A stretch of DNA of 64,000 nucleotides from Cedecea neteri (GTDB lineage: Bacteria; Pseudomonadota; Gammaproteobacteria; Enterobacterales; Enterobacteriaceae). The notes beneath the pieces are model-generated. The model did not search any database and was not told the DNA's origin. It saw only the letters and a list, made by a program, of their open reading frames with translations. Positions 18,070-26,091 of this stretch are shown here, piece by piece. Within the stretch, counting starts at the first letter, position 1. Every line of letters begins with the position of its first letter. Position numbers and translations under genes: made by a program. The stretch covers positions 496,001-560,000 of the forward strand of contig NZ_CP009458.1 in NCBI RefSeq assembly GCF_000758305.1. The letters are read 5' to 3'.

Positions 18070-19314
18070 TTAGCCAGCGATACTGTTTGCGGCCAGCGGG
18101 GCGCTTGCCTGCGGCTCATGGCGCTTCTTTCCGGCGAAGCGTTCAACGATTTGTGCCGCATTAAGATCGTGGATCACGTTGATAAGCGTGGCCGGTGCAT
18201 CGGTAATAGTGCCAAGCACCACCAGCAGAGGGATGGCTTCCATTGGCAGCCCCAACGTCGTAACGATAAAGATTTCCCCGAGGAACGCACCGCCCGGCAC
18301 GCCGCCAACGATAATGGCCGACAGCACGGCAATCAGCATCGCGAGGAAAAAGGTTTCGCTTGTAAACGGCAGGCCGAGAACGGAATAGATAAAGACGATT
18401 TTCAGCGCGGCAATCATCGCGACGCCGCCTTTATTGAGGTTCACCAGCAGCGGAATAGAGACATCGACAATTTCAGGGTTGATGCCCATAGCCTTGCCCG
18501 CACGCAGCGTGACCGGCAGAGTACCGAGCGAAGAGCAGGTGCCCAGCGCGGTGGCTGAAGGTTCAATGGCGTGCCGCCAGAACGCTTTCACCGCCGGAAG
18601 CCCGCCGCCAATCCACGAATAGAAAATGGAGCCAAGCACGTAATAGATAAGCGTTGCCGCCATAAATAACCCGATGGCCCTGGCAAAGGTCATCAGCAAC
18701 GCGGCATCCTGGCTCGCCATGGTTGCGGCGAAATAACAGCCCAGCCCGACAGGTGCCACCTTCATGATAATAGAGACAATTTTCATGATAACGGTGTTGG
18801 CGTCCTGCAACAGAGCGGCGATGCGTTTGCCTGCATCCGCCGACTGGCCAATCGCCACACCGGCGATGATCGCGATGACGATCAGCGCCAGAATATTCGA
18901 CTTGGAAAACAGGCCGACGAAGTCGCTGGTGGTCACCATACTGACAAAATCCATTTCCCCCGAGCCGCCTTTCACCGAATGGGAAAGATCGATGGTCACG
19001 CCCTGAGCCGGGTTGTACCAAAGCGCCAGCAGCACAATGCCTGCGGCGGGAATCAGCGCCATAGCGATGGAAACAATAAAAATAACCACCATGATGCGGC
19101 CTAACCTTTTAAGGTCAGTCATGCCGGCAATAGAAGACATCACGCTGACGCCAACCAGCGGCACAATAATCATAAACAACAGGTTGAGGAATATTTGCCC
19201 GACAGGTTGTAATTTAATGGCGTAAGTCGGGGCATAAATACCCAGCAGGCCGCCGATAATAAGAGCAAATAAAAGAACAAATGATGATTTGTAGGGTTCG
19301 AGGCGTGTCCACAT
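18070..19314 (-). CDS. Dicarboxylate/amino acid:cation symporter (DAACS family)
   Basis: A 414-aa inner-membrane protein from ATG 19314 (AAGG 8 nt upstream). It has about eight membrane helices and re-entrant loops. Family marks are the Ser-rich loop TALGTCSSLGTLPVT (about residue 265) and the NLNKGGVAM and TDAPATLINV stretches corresponding to the substrate- and cation-binding helices of GltP/TcyP-type carriers. It is 42 bp from the C-S lyase gene, so cystine, cystathionine or a related amino acid is a reasonable substrate guess. The sequence itself does not decide between amino acid and dicarboxylate. Confidence 0.85.
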   Translation of the reverse strand: MWTRLEPYKSSFVLLFALIIGGLLGIYAPTYAIKLQPVGQIFLNLLFMIIVPLVGVSVMSSIAGMTDLKRLGRIMVVIFIVSIAMALIPAAGIVLLALWYNPAQGVTIDLSHSVKGGSGEMDFVSMVTTSDFVGLFSKSNILALIVIAIIAGVAIGQSADAGKRIAALLQDANTVIMKIVSIIMKVAPVGLGCYFAATMASQDAALLMTFARAIGLFMAATLIYYVLGSIFYSWIGGGLPAVKAFWRHAIEPSATALGTCSSLGTLPVTLRAGKAMGINPEIVDVSIPLLVNLNKGGVAMIAALKIVFIYSVLGLPFTSETFFLAMLIAVLSAIIVGGVPGGAFLGEIFIVTTLGLPMEAIPLLVVLGTITDAPATLINVIHDLNAAQIVERFAGKKRHEPQASAPLAANSIAG

Positions 19315-19539
19315 AAAGGATACCTTCTCAATAAAAGTAATAATAACTGGGACGAAAATCACAATTACCAACTGCTGTAATTAAATCCCCGGGCTTTTGT
19401 GATGCAAATCACTAATAGTGTATAAAATTCATTTTCTGACTTCTTTATTTACTACAGAGCAATAGTTACACTTTTAAAATTGGATTGGTATGGGGAATTA
19501 ATACCGTTTCCGCAAATCACTTGTGAATAAAAGGAAAAA

Positions 19540-20463
19540 ATGAGCGCGCCAATTTCACTCAAGCATCTCGAGGTATTCGTCAAAATTATCGATTGCGGCG
19601 GGCTGTCTGAAGCGGCGGCGCAGCTCAGCGTGTCGCCTTCGGCGGTGAGCAAGAGTCTGGCGGCACTGGAGGATTTACTGGGCACAACGCTTATCAAAAG
19701 AACGACCCGCAGCATCACGCTGACCGATGCCGGGCAATATTTGTTTAACCGCGCTAATAAGTTAATTAAAGAATTCGACGATACGCTAAATACCACTTCA
19801 AGCTATTACAACAATCCACAGGGTGAATTGCGCATCACCTGTTCTATTGCGTTTGGCTACGCCAGGCTGGTCAACCTTGTTGATAAATACCGGGCGAACT
19901 TCCCCGATGTGAATCTTTATATTGATCTCAACGATAACTTTATTAATCTTAATGAATCCGACTTCGATATCGCCCTGCGAATATCCACCTCTCCACCGCA
20001 AAATTACGCCATGCGCAAACTGGCTCCCGTACGCTGGGCTTACTGCGCCACCGCAGATTATCTCAGCAAGAAAGGGATGCCGGGCAAACGCACGGATCTG
20101 GTCACACACGACTGCCTGGTTTACCCTGGATTAACGCCGCTGATAAAAACTACCGATGAGCACGAACGGCAGCACCTGCTAAAAATGCGCACGCCGATCC
20201 AGGCCAACAGCAGCCTGGTGCTGCTTAAATCCGTCCTGGAAAATCAGGGCGTTGCCTACCTGCCTACCTACCTGATTGGCGACCATATTCAAAAAGATGA
20301 GCTAACCCCGCTGCTGCTGGACGGCATCATCACTTACGAAACCCATGCGCTGTACGCCCTCTATTTCCCGAGCAAATACAGCAACCCGAAGGTCCGGTCG
20401 TTTATTGATTTCCTGGTTGAGCAACTTGCGCCGCAGCCTGCCTGGGATAGCTGGATCCCTTAA
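19540..20463 (+). CDS. LysR-family transcriptional regulator
   Basis: A 307-aa LysR regulator: winged helix-turn-helix at residues 5-65 (LKHLEVFVKI..., with SPSAVSKSLAALED) and a periplasmic-binding-protein-like effector domain from about 92. It is divergent from the symporter/C-S lyase pair across a 225-bp shared promoter region (19315-19539), the standard arrangement for a LysR protein controlling its neighbour with the substrate as co-inducer. The effector is unknown; a sulfur amino acid is an inference from context. Confidence 0.9.
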   Translation: MSAPISLKHLEVFVKIIDCGGLSEAAAQLSVSPSAVSKSLAALEDLLGTTLIKRTTRSITLTDAGQYLFNRANKLIKEFDDTLNTTSSYYNNPQGELRITCSIAFGYARLVNLVDKYRANFPDVNLYIDLNDNFINLNESDFDIALRISTSPPQNYAMRKLAPVRWAYCATADYLSKKGMPGKRTDLVTHDCLVYPGLTPLIKTTDEHERQHLLKMRTPIQANSSLVLLKSVLENQGVAYLPTYLIGDHIQKDELTPLLLDGIITYETHALYALYFPSKYSNPKVRSFIDFLVEQLAPQPAWDSWIP

Positions 20464-20670
20464 CTATTCCCCTTTAGTTTTTATGTGTTATTATCCGCCA
20501 GTTTCCTCAACCGAAGTCACTCAGAGGCCTGATGCTGGAGAATGTAATCATCAGATAATCAGCTCCCCGCCCCCCAAAGGACGGACTGATTATCACTGCG
20601 CTTAACCCGGATGCGAACACACGCGTTGTGTTGGCACGTTTTGCACATGATGATGAAAAGGTTTTTCAGC

Positions 20671-20928
20671 ATGAATTTATCCCGTCAGGAACAGCGTACC
20701 CTCCACGTTTTAGCGAAAGGGGGACGCATCGTTCACACCCGCGACTTGTCCGGCCGCGTCACCGCCGTTGAATGTTACTCCCGCGAAGGGTTGCTGCTTA
20801 GCGACTGCACGCTGGCCGTGTTCAAAAAGCTCAGAACCAAGAAGCTGATTAAATCCAGCAATGGGCAGCCATACCGGATCAACACCACCGGGCTGAACAA
20901 CGTTCGCGCCCAGCCGGATAACCGATAA
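20671..20928 (+). CDS. yjhX: YjhX family protein (UPF0386)
   Basis: An 85-aa protein from ATG 20671, the same length as E. coli YjhX and nearly identical in its core (MNLSRQEQRTLHVLAKGG, REGLLL.DCTLAVFKKL, NGQPYRINTT). It reads as a small winged-helix-like basic protein. In E. coli it has been proposed as a toxin paired with the acetyltransferase YjhQ. No yjhQ-like gene follows here; the downstream bases only hold hairpins and the convergent glgS. It is thus an orphan copy, and toxicity is unproven. Confidence 0.85.
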   Translation: MNLSRQEQRTLHVLAKGGRIVHTRDLSGRVTAVECYSREGLLLSDCTLAVFKKLRTKKLIKSSNGQPYRINTTGLNNVRAQPDNR

Positions 20929-20976
20929 TTGACGAGAGCCTGGATGAAACAGACGTTTTGAAGGGCAGAAACAGAT

Positions 20977-21157
20977 AACGGGCCACCTGGCCCGTCGAGA
21001 CTGATGACAAACCTCATGCGGATAAAATTCTGCAATCTGTCACCAGAAAAATAAACTGGAAAATCAATTCATTGATTTTCGGCTGCTCGCCACAAAGAAG
21101 GAAAAACCCCGCTTTTTCCTTCTTTGTCAGCAACTTTAACGGGCCACCTGGCCCGTT
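20977..21157. repeat. Cluster of four perfect inverted repeats between yjhX and glgS
   Basis: The interval holds ACGGGCCACCTGGCCCGT twice (20978-20995 and 21139-21156), GAAAATCAA/TTGATTTTC around 21059-21080, and a 15-bp perfect stem at 21092-21106 / 21113-21127 with loop CCCCGC. The second ACGGGCC copy is followed by TTATTT and could terminate yjhX; the others have no clear terminator tail. No gene fits in this 230-bp gap. Confidence 0.75.
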
Positions 21158-21160
21158 ATT

Positions 21161-21355
21161 TCAGTGCTCGAGCTCGGCGGCCCGGGATTCTTCTTCGCAA
21201 TACTGGTTAAAACGTTCGCAGAACCACGTTTTTTGCTCGCGGCTCATGTTGCCGGTCACGGCCTGGAGATTCACCTGCTGCCCCAAAGCCTGCATATGCG
21301 CGAAACTGCGCGCCAGAAAATCAAAATTCTTTACTGCCTGTAGGTCTCTGTTCAT
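21161..21355 (-). CDS. glgS: GlgS, surface composition / glycogen-associated regulator
   Basis: A 64-aa protein from ATG 21355, matching E. coli GlgS (66 aa; NFDFLARSFARM..., AVTGNM..E...WFC.RY). GlgS was first linked to glycogen synthesis and later described as a negative regulator of motility and surface structures. GAGG 9 nt upstream selects this start over ATG 21361, which has only 3 nt of spacing, and over the 21394 codon. It converges on yjhX. The terminal EH pair seen in E. coli is kept. Confidence 0.85.
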   Translation of the reverse strand: MNRDLQAVKNFDFLARSFAHMQALGQQVNLQAVTGNMSREQKTWFCERFNQYCEEESRAAELEH

Positions 21356-21482
21356 CAGCATATCCCTCTGTGAGTTAACTTTTGGGTAAGTCATATGCTT
21401 CTGTTTTCAGTATCGACCCGCTGGCGATTGTTTTTTGAACAATGAATGCGCTTTTTGGCAAAAGAATCGGGGGCGTCCGTTA

Positions 21483-22670
21483 TCAACGCCCGGCGCCAGA
21501 GCGCTGACGTAACCCCTGCCACAGTAAAACAATCGCTGACACAGCCAGCCACGGCAGAAGCAGTTCGTTAAGCCTTTCCCAGCCAAGCCACTCAAGTAAT
21601 GCCCCGGCGCTTAAAGAGCAGCTCAGGCCAACAATAAAGATAGTCATATCGTTAACCGCCTGCGCCACGCCCTTTTCCGCCGCAGAAAACGTGGTGGTTA
21701 GCAGGGCAGTCCCGCCGATATAAAGGAAGTTCCACCCCAGCCCCACGAAGATCAGCGCACTGGCAAACGAGGTGAAGCTAGTCCCCGTCAACGCCAGTAG
21801 AATATGGCAGCCGAATAGTGCCACGCCGGTCAGCATCACCCGGATACTGCCAAAGCGAGCAATCAGTTTGCCGGTAATGAAAGAAGGGAGAAACATCGCC
21901 AAAACATGCAGTTGAATAACGCTGGAGGTTTGCGCCAGCGAGTGGTGGTGGTGCGACATCGCCAGTGGCGTGGCCGTCATCGCCAGAATCATGATGCCGT
22001 AACCTGTTGCCGCGCTAAAAAGCGCCGTCAGATAAGCAGGCTGCCTGATAACGACTTTCCAGGGCCTCGCCGGGGCATGATTAGCAACGATTTCCCGGCT
22101 CTCAGGAGTGGAAAGGCGGGAAAGCAAAAACACCGCTACAACCGAGATCCCCGCCAGAATCATGAAGGATCCCAAATAGTGTGGAGTCATGAGATCGCTG
22201 CCGAACCGGGCAAGTAATGGCCCCGCCAGCGCCGCCACAATCCCACCGGTCATCACCAGTGAAATGGCCTTTGGCCGGAAGGCATCGTTCGCCACTTCGC
22301 TGGCGGCAAAACGATAGAACTGAGCAAAAGACTGATACATCCCCACCAGCAACGTCCCGGCACAAAGCAGCAGAAACGATCCAGACACAATCCCCAAACC
22401 GGCTATCACACCGCCAACGACTCCCGCAGCAGCTCCGGTCATAAACCCGGTTTTTCGCCCCACTCTGGCCATCCACAGCGAAGCGGGAAATGTCGTCAGC
22501 GCAGTGCCGAGGAACATGGCGGCAATAGGCGCCGTAGCAAGCCCAGGTGAAGGCGCAAGCCGACCACCTGCCAGGCCACCAATCGTCATCACCAGTACTG
22601 AGACGGTCTGAAAAATGGCCTGGGCGCCCACCAAAAGGAGCACCTGGCGGTACATGTTTTTATATGACAT
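21483..22670 (-). CDS. MFS transporter (drug-efflux-like)
   Basis: A 395-aa 12-helix major facilitator protein from ATG 22670 (GGGA 8 nt upstream). It shows an MFS motif A-like loop (ARVGRKTGFMTG, about residue 70). A natural run of four histidines (MSHHHHS, about 225) lies in the central region, near the start of the C-terminal half, and could bind metal or sense pH; that is speculation. It is divergent from the ArsR-rhodanese regulator, with a palindromic operator in between, so its expression is very likely controlled by that regulator. The substrate is unknown; a thiol-reactive, sulfur or metal compound would fit the regulator. Confidence 0.85.
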   Translation of the reverse strand: MSYKNMYRQVLLLVGAQAIFQTVSVLVMTIGGLAGGRLAPSPGLATAPIAAMFLGTALTTFPASLWMARVGRKTGFMTGAAAGVVGGVIAGLGIVSGSFLLLCAGTLLVGMYQSFAQFYRFAASEVANDAFRPKAISLVMTGGIVAALAGPLLARFGSDLMTPHYLGSFMILAGISVVAVFLLSRLSTPESREIVANHAPARPWKVVIRQPAYLTALFSAATGYGIMILAMTATPLAMSHHHHSLAQTSSVIQLHVLAMFLPSFITGKLIARFGSIRVMLTGVALFGCHILLALTGTSFTSFASALIFVGLGWNFLYIGGTALLTTTFSAAEKGVAQAVNDMTIFIVGLSCSLSAGALLEWLGWERLNELLLPWLAVSAIVLLWQGLRQRSGAGR

Positions 22671-22760
22671 CGGATTTATCCCGTATAACATTGAGCTGGT
22701 CGCTGACGAAAAACCTTTCTCTGCAGGTGGGATTTTTCGTCATATTGCGCTATCATTTAA

Positions 22761-22784
22761 ACATTCAATTGAATGATTGAATGT
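22761..22784. promoter_or_regulatory. Operator of the ArsR-rhodanese regulator
   Basis: ACATTCAAT - TGAATG - ATTGAATGT: 9-bp perfect inverted arms, with a nested 14-bp palindrome CATTCAATTGAATG at 22762-22775. It lies 25 bp before the regulator start and 90 bp before the MFS start, placed to repress both divergent genes. Confidence 0.75.
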
Positions 22785-22808
22785 TGCTGTTAACGGGATG
22801 AAGAGTCA

Positions 22809-23462
22809 ATGAGTCAGCCGGAAAAATTTTTGTATTCGCACCTCGGCGAGCTGGCGAGGTTGCTGGGCAATGGCGCGAGAATTGAAATTCTGGAGCATCT
22901 TGCCGGAGGAGAACTGTCCGTTGAAATGCTGTCCGGGCTGACGGGCATGTCCACGGCCAGCACCTCACAGCACCTGCAAAACCTTCGAAAAGGCAACTTT
23001 GTGGCCTCCCGGCGCGACGGCAAACACATCATCTATCGGCTGGCTGACGGCCCGGTCAGAAGCGTGATTGCCAGCCTTCGCTGTTTTGCCGAATACAACA
23101 ACGAGGCAATTCGCAGCATTGCTGCCGACTACCAGAACGCCAGCGAGAGGCTGGAACCGGTGGGCCGCGAGGAGTTGTTAAGTCGCCTGGAAGCCGGTGC
23201 CGTGACGCTGCTGGACGTCAGGCCAGAGGACGAATTTGGCGATGGCCATCTTCCGGGGGCCCTGAATATTCCACTCACAGAGCTGGAAGCGCGCCTGGCT
23301 GAACTGCCCAAAGACAGAGAAATTGTCGCCTATTGCCGGGGTGCGCACTGCATTCTTTCCGTCGAAGCCGTCGAATATCTTCGTCGCAAAGGCTACAAGA
23401 TCCGCCGCTTTGATGCCGGCTACCCGGAATGGGTGGCCGCAGGTCTGGAGACAGAAGCTTAG
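22809..23462 (+). CDS. ArsR-family HTH fused to rhodanese domain
   Basis: A 217-aa two-domain protein. Residues 10-95 are an ArsR winged helix (recognition helix about 49-60, STASTSQHLQNLRKGN); residues 122-215 are a rhodanese domain with the LLDVRP opening (about 134) and an active-site loop YCRGAHC (C176 catalytic, C181 second Cys). Such fusions are thought to sense persulfide, sulfur or metalloid stress by modification of the rhodanese Cys and to de-repress a transporter. It is divergent from the MFS gene across its operator. Its 3' end overlaps the cyclase-like gene tail-to-tail by 4 bp. Confidence 0.9.
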   Translation: MSQPEKFLYSHLGELARLLGNGARIEILEHLAGGELSVEMLSGLTGMSTASTSQHLQNLRKGNFVASRRDGKHIIYRLADGPVRSVIASLRCFAEYNNEAIRSIAADYQNASERLEPVGREELLSRLEAGAVTLLDVRPEDEFGDGHLPGALNIPLTELEARLAELPKDREIVAYCRGAHCILSVEAVEYLRRKGYKIRRFDAGYPEWVAAGLETEA

Positions 23463-24652
23463 CGCTGCCGGATCGGCCTTGTGAGCTGAAGCGCCTCCAG
23501 CGTTAACTTTGCGGCGGTAAACCTGTCGCTGCGCACGCCAAGGACCTCCTTTTCCCAAAGTGGATTCAGCGGCACGTGATAGCCCGCGTTCTTGGCCTGC
23601 AGCACAAGCTCAGCCAGATCATCTTTGTTTTCAATGATGCACAAAGGCTCGAAGCGCCCTATTTTATGCGGCAGCGCGAATGTGGCCGGGTAGTTGCTCT
23701 CCGGATCGGTCACCGGATTAGCGCTGTCCATCGCGTGATGCACCACTTTCTCCCCATCCCCCACCAGCGCCTGGTTCAGTACGCCAATCATCCGGCGGGC
23801 GCGTTCGCTCGCGTTGCCGATTTCATCATCACTCTTGCGGTAGAAGCTTGCCGGGTTGTCATAGTCCCCGCGCAACGCCTGGTGCTCAGGCAGCGTGCGG
23901 TAATTTTCCAGCCGCTGGCGAAAGACCTGATGGGAGACATCCGGCACCTGCAAATTATCCTCAGGCCCTAGATCGCTGACGTGCGGGGCGATGACCAGCA
24001 GATCGTAATCTGCGGTGAAGGGAAGAGCTTCGGCGTGTGGGGCCAGCACTTGCAGGGGCTCACCGTGATGAGAAATTTGATACCGCGCTTCTCCGCTGCC
24101 CGGCAGACGCCGGGCCTCAAACGCATAATGCTCGCCGCCTGGACCGCTGGCCCGGAGATGGCTCACGCCCCCGGCGTTCTCCGGCGACAGCTTGTCGATA
24201 AGCCCTTGCTCAAACAAGTCATGCAGGCGGCTTTGGGAAACTTCCAGCGGCACGGCGGCCGCATGCCCTTCGGCAATACAGGCCTGCGTTTGCAGGTTAA
24301 ACTTCGCGATTCGTTCTGACGAGGCGTTCTCCAGCTTGCTGAACCGCTGCTCCACGCAGATAAACCCCGCCTGCGGCCCCCACGAGGCGCTTTTCCCCTT
24401 AATGTGAAAACCTTTGGTGGGATGCCCGGCCTCAATCAGCGCCGTCGCCAGCTTGTCCACCGGGCGAACACCAATGATGCAGTTGTGTTCCGAGGCGACT
24501 TTTTGAAGCGGGATAAGATGCGCAGGCACGATGCCGGTTTTGTCTTTGATGTGCGAGACAAGCTGCGGGAGATCCGTGTCGGGCGTTTTACTCGCTACAG
24601 GCAGGTGAAGTTCTAAGGGGCTATACGCCGCAGGGGTGGATTCAACTTTCAT
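23459..24652 (-). CDS. ExoY / edema-factor-like nucleotidyl cyclase domain protein
   Basis: A 397-aa protein resembling the calmodulin/actin-activated bacterial cyclase toxins (CyaA, edema factor, ExoY). Region 1: GVRPVDKL, then TKGFHIKGKSASWGPQAGF (about 79-97), with the Lys pair that holds ATP phosphates. Region 2: TADYDLLVIAPH (about 213-224), with the two metal-binding Asp of the D-x-D motif. Region 3: HHAMDSANP (about 305-313), matching the H.xE..NP segment. All three lie in the right order and spacing, so activity is plausible. No signal peptide, transmembrane segment, RTX repeats or toxin translocation domain is visible; size is close to ExoY (378 aa). GGGAG lies 12 nt before this start; a start at 24739/24742 would add about 30 residues. 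Host cofactor and secretion route are unknown. Confidence 0.8.
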   Translation of the reverse strand: MKVESTPAAYSPLELHLPVASKTPDTDLPQLVSHIKDKTGIVPAHLIPLQKVASEHNCIIGVRPVDKLATALIEAGHPTKGFHIKGKSASWGPQAGFICVEQRFSKLENASSERIAKFNLQTQACIAEGHAAAVPLEVSQSRLHDLFEQGLIDKLSPENAGGVSHLRASGPGGEHYAFEARRLPGSGEARYQISHHGEPLQVLAPHAEALPFTADYDLLVIAPHVSDLGPEDNLQVPDVSHQVFRQRLENYRTLPEHQALRGDYDNPASFYRKSDDEIGNASERARRMIGVLNQALVGDGEKVVHHAMDSANPVTDPESNYPATFALPHKIGRFEPLCIIENKDDLAELVLQAKNAGYHVPLNPLWEKEVLGVRSDRFTAAKLTLEALQLTRPIRQR

Positions 24653-24784
24653 TTTACGGCCAGGCTCCCGGCGATAAACAACAAGCCATTGAGGCTGCGG
24701 CCGGGAAAAGGCGACCGGGGCAGCATCACGCGAAAACATCACCCAGGTGAATGCTCACGGATTGCCCCGCCGCCCTGGTTCCGG

Positions 24785-25117
24785 TTAAGTCTTGTCTTTC
24801 ACCGTTTCAGTTCCACCGTTATTTTTCACCGAGGCAATGCCTTTATCCCGGGACTGCTCCGTGGCGTACATCTGGCTGGTGCCAATCACCTGATGATTCC
24901 CGGCCTTGAGGTTGAAGTAGAACTTCCCGTTGCTGGCGACCTTCTTGTCGTAGCGCTCCTCCAGCGGGCTGTTGGTGCGCACGGAGGCGATGCCGTTATC
25001 CGCCGAGGCGCGGGTTTTATACAGCTCGCTGGTGAGCACCACTTCGCCATTGCCCGCCTTGAGCACGAATTTAAATTGCCCGTCGCTGCTTTTGCTTAAT
25101 TCGAACCAACCAGACAT
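24785..25117 (-). CDS. UPF0339 / DUF1508 (YegP-like) protein
   Basis: A 110-aa protein made of two tandem copies (about residues 2-48 and 54-100) of the DUF1508 unit: G.F.F.LKAGN...V..TS..Y.....A..GIASV. It is the same family and size as E. coli YegP. Function in the family is unknown; some members respond to stress. It lies upstream of the cyclase-like gene in the same direction (132-bp gap) and may share its transcript. The region beyond it (25118-25334) is the divergent promoter shared with the CRP-like regulator. Confidence 0.85.
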   Translation of the reverse strand: MSGWFELSKSSDGQFKFVLKAGNGEVVLTSELYKTRASADNGIASVRTNSPLEERYDKKVASNGKFYFNLKAGNHQVIGTSQMYATEQSRDKGIASVKNNGGTETVKDKT

Positions 25118-25334
25118 GTTAACTCCTTGATTAAAATCATAAACAGTTAATAGATTGGATGAACATCAAAAACAGTATGTACGAAAAACAAACAGATCGC
25201 CCACTCCGCCAGCGCATCGGCGGGACAAATGTCCCGGCGACGATACGGATTTCAGATCCCGCTGGCAGTTTTCACGCTAATCTGTGGGCAACGCGGGACG
25301 GGCGTCCTGTCCTTATTTGACGGGAAATTTTATA

Positions 25335-26033
25335 GTGAACAGCATGAAAAACGAGAGCAGACCCGGCGACTGGCTGAATGTCATTGAACGAGTGACCGGC
25401 GACCCGGTGCTGTATGAGCTGCTGAAGTATTGCCCGCTGGATATTCTGCGCAGCTGGCAGCTAAAACATTACCCACGTAGCTCGCTGATTTTTCGCCAGG
25501 GAGAAATTTGCGATGAATTTCACCTGATCGTCAAAGGAGAAATCGACGTTTTCACCACCGCCGACGACGGGCGAAAATATTCCCAGGCGCGCTATAAAAA
25601 AGGCGACATTCTGGGAGAACTGGAAATCTTCGAGCGGCGGCAATACATCTGCTCGGTAGAAGCGGTTAGCGACGCGGCGCTTTTAGTGCTGACGCGGGAA
25701 GAGTTTATTCGCTGGCTGGGGTTAGACAATTACTTTAATCAAAAAATATTACAGGCCGTGAGCGATCAATATTATCAGCTCTCCAAAAAGGCCGGGGAAG
25801 ACATTCTTTATTCGTTACATCAACGTATTTGCCTGGCGCTGTGGCAGAAATACCAGTCAATACCAGGCAGTATCCCGCTTAATAAGCAGCAATTAAGCGA
25901 GCAGTTTGCGGTAGCCCCGCGCAGTATTAACCGCATTTTATCCGAACTGCGGGAAGACAATATTATTGCGATTCACGGCGAGCAGATTCAGGTTCTCGAC
26001 CCTCAGCGCCTGCGCCAATACGCCGAACATTAA
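25335..26033 (+). CDS. CRP/FNR-family transcriptional regulator (YeiL-like)
   Basis: A 232-aa regulator: a cyclic-nucleotide-binding-fold domain at about 30-140 (SLIFRQGEICDEFHLIVKGEID, KKGDILGELEIFE) and a CRP-type helix-turn-helix near the C-terminus (LNKQQLSEQFAVAPRSINRILSELRED). In CRP the phosphate of cAMP is held by Glu72 and Arg82; here Glu is present (GELEIF) but the Arg position reads Ile, so classic cAMP binding is doubtful. GTG 25335 is chosen because GGGA lies 9 nt upstream; ATG 25344 is equally possible. It directly precedes a nucleoside phosphorylase and a PnuC-type transporter on the same strand, which it probably controls, much as YeiL neighbours nucleoside genes in E. coli. 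Confidence 0.85.
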   Translation: MNSMKNESRPGDWLNVIERVTGDPVLYELLKYCPLDILRSWQLKHYPRSSLIFRQGEICDEFHLIVKGEIDVFTTADDGRKYSQARYKKGDILGELEIFERRQYICSVEAVSDAALLVLTREEFIRWLGLDNYFNQKILQAVSDQYYQLSKKAGEDILYSLHQRICLALWQKYQSIPGSIPLNKQQLSEQFAVAPRSINRILSELREDNIIAIHGEQIQVLDPQRLRQYAEH

Positions 26034-26091
26034 ATAACAGCAGCCAATTCTGAGCCATGCCAAATGGCTCGTTTAACGCCAGGTAACTATC

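Noticed and set aside
24785..25117. The UPF0339 protein as a dedicated inhibitor or chaperone of the cyclase-like protein.
   Set aside because: UPF0339 proteins occur widely without any cyclase gene; adjacency alone does not support a specific partnership.
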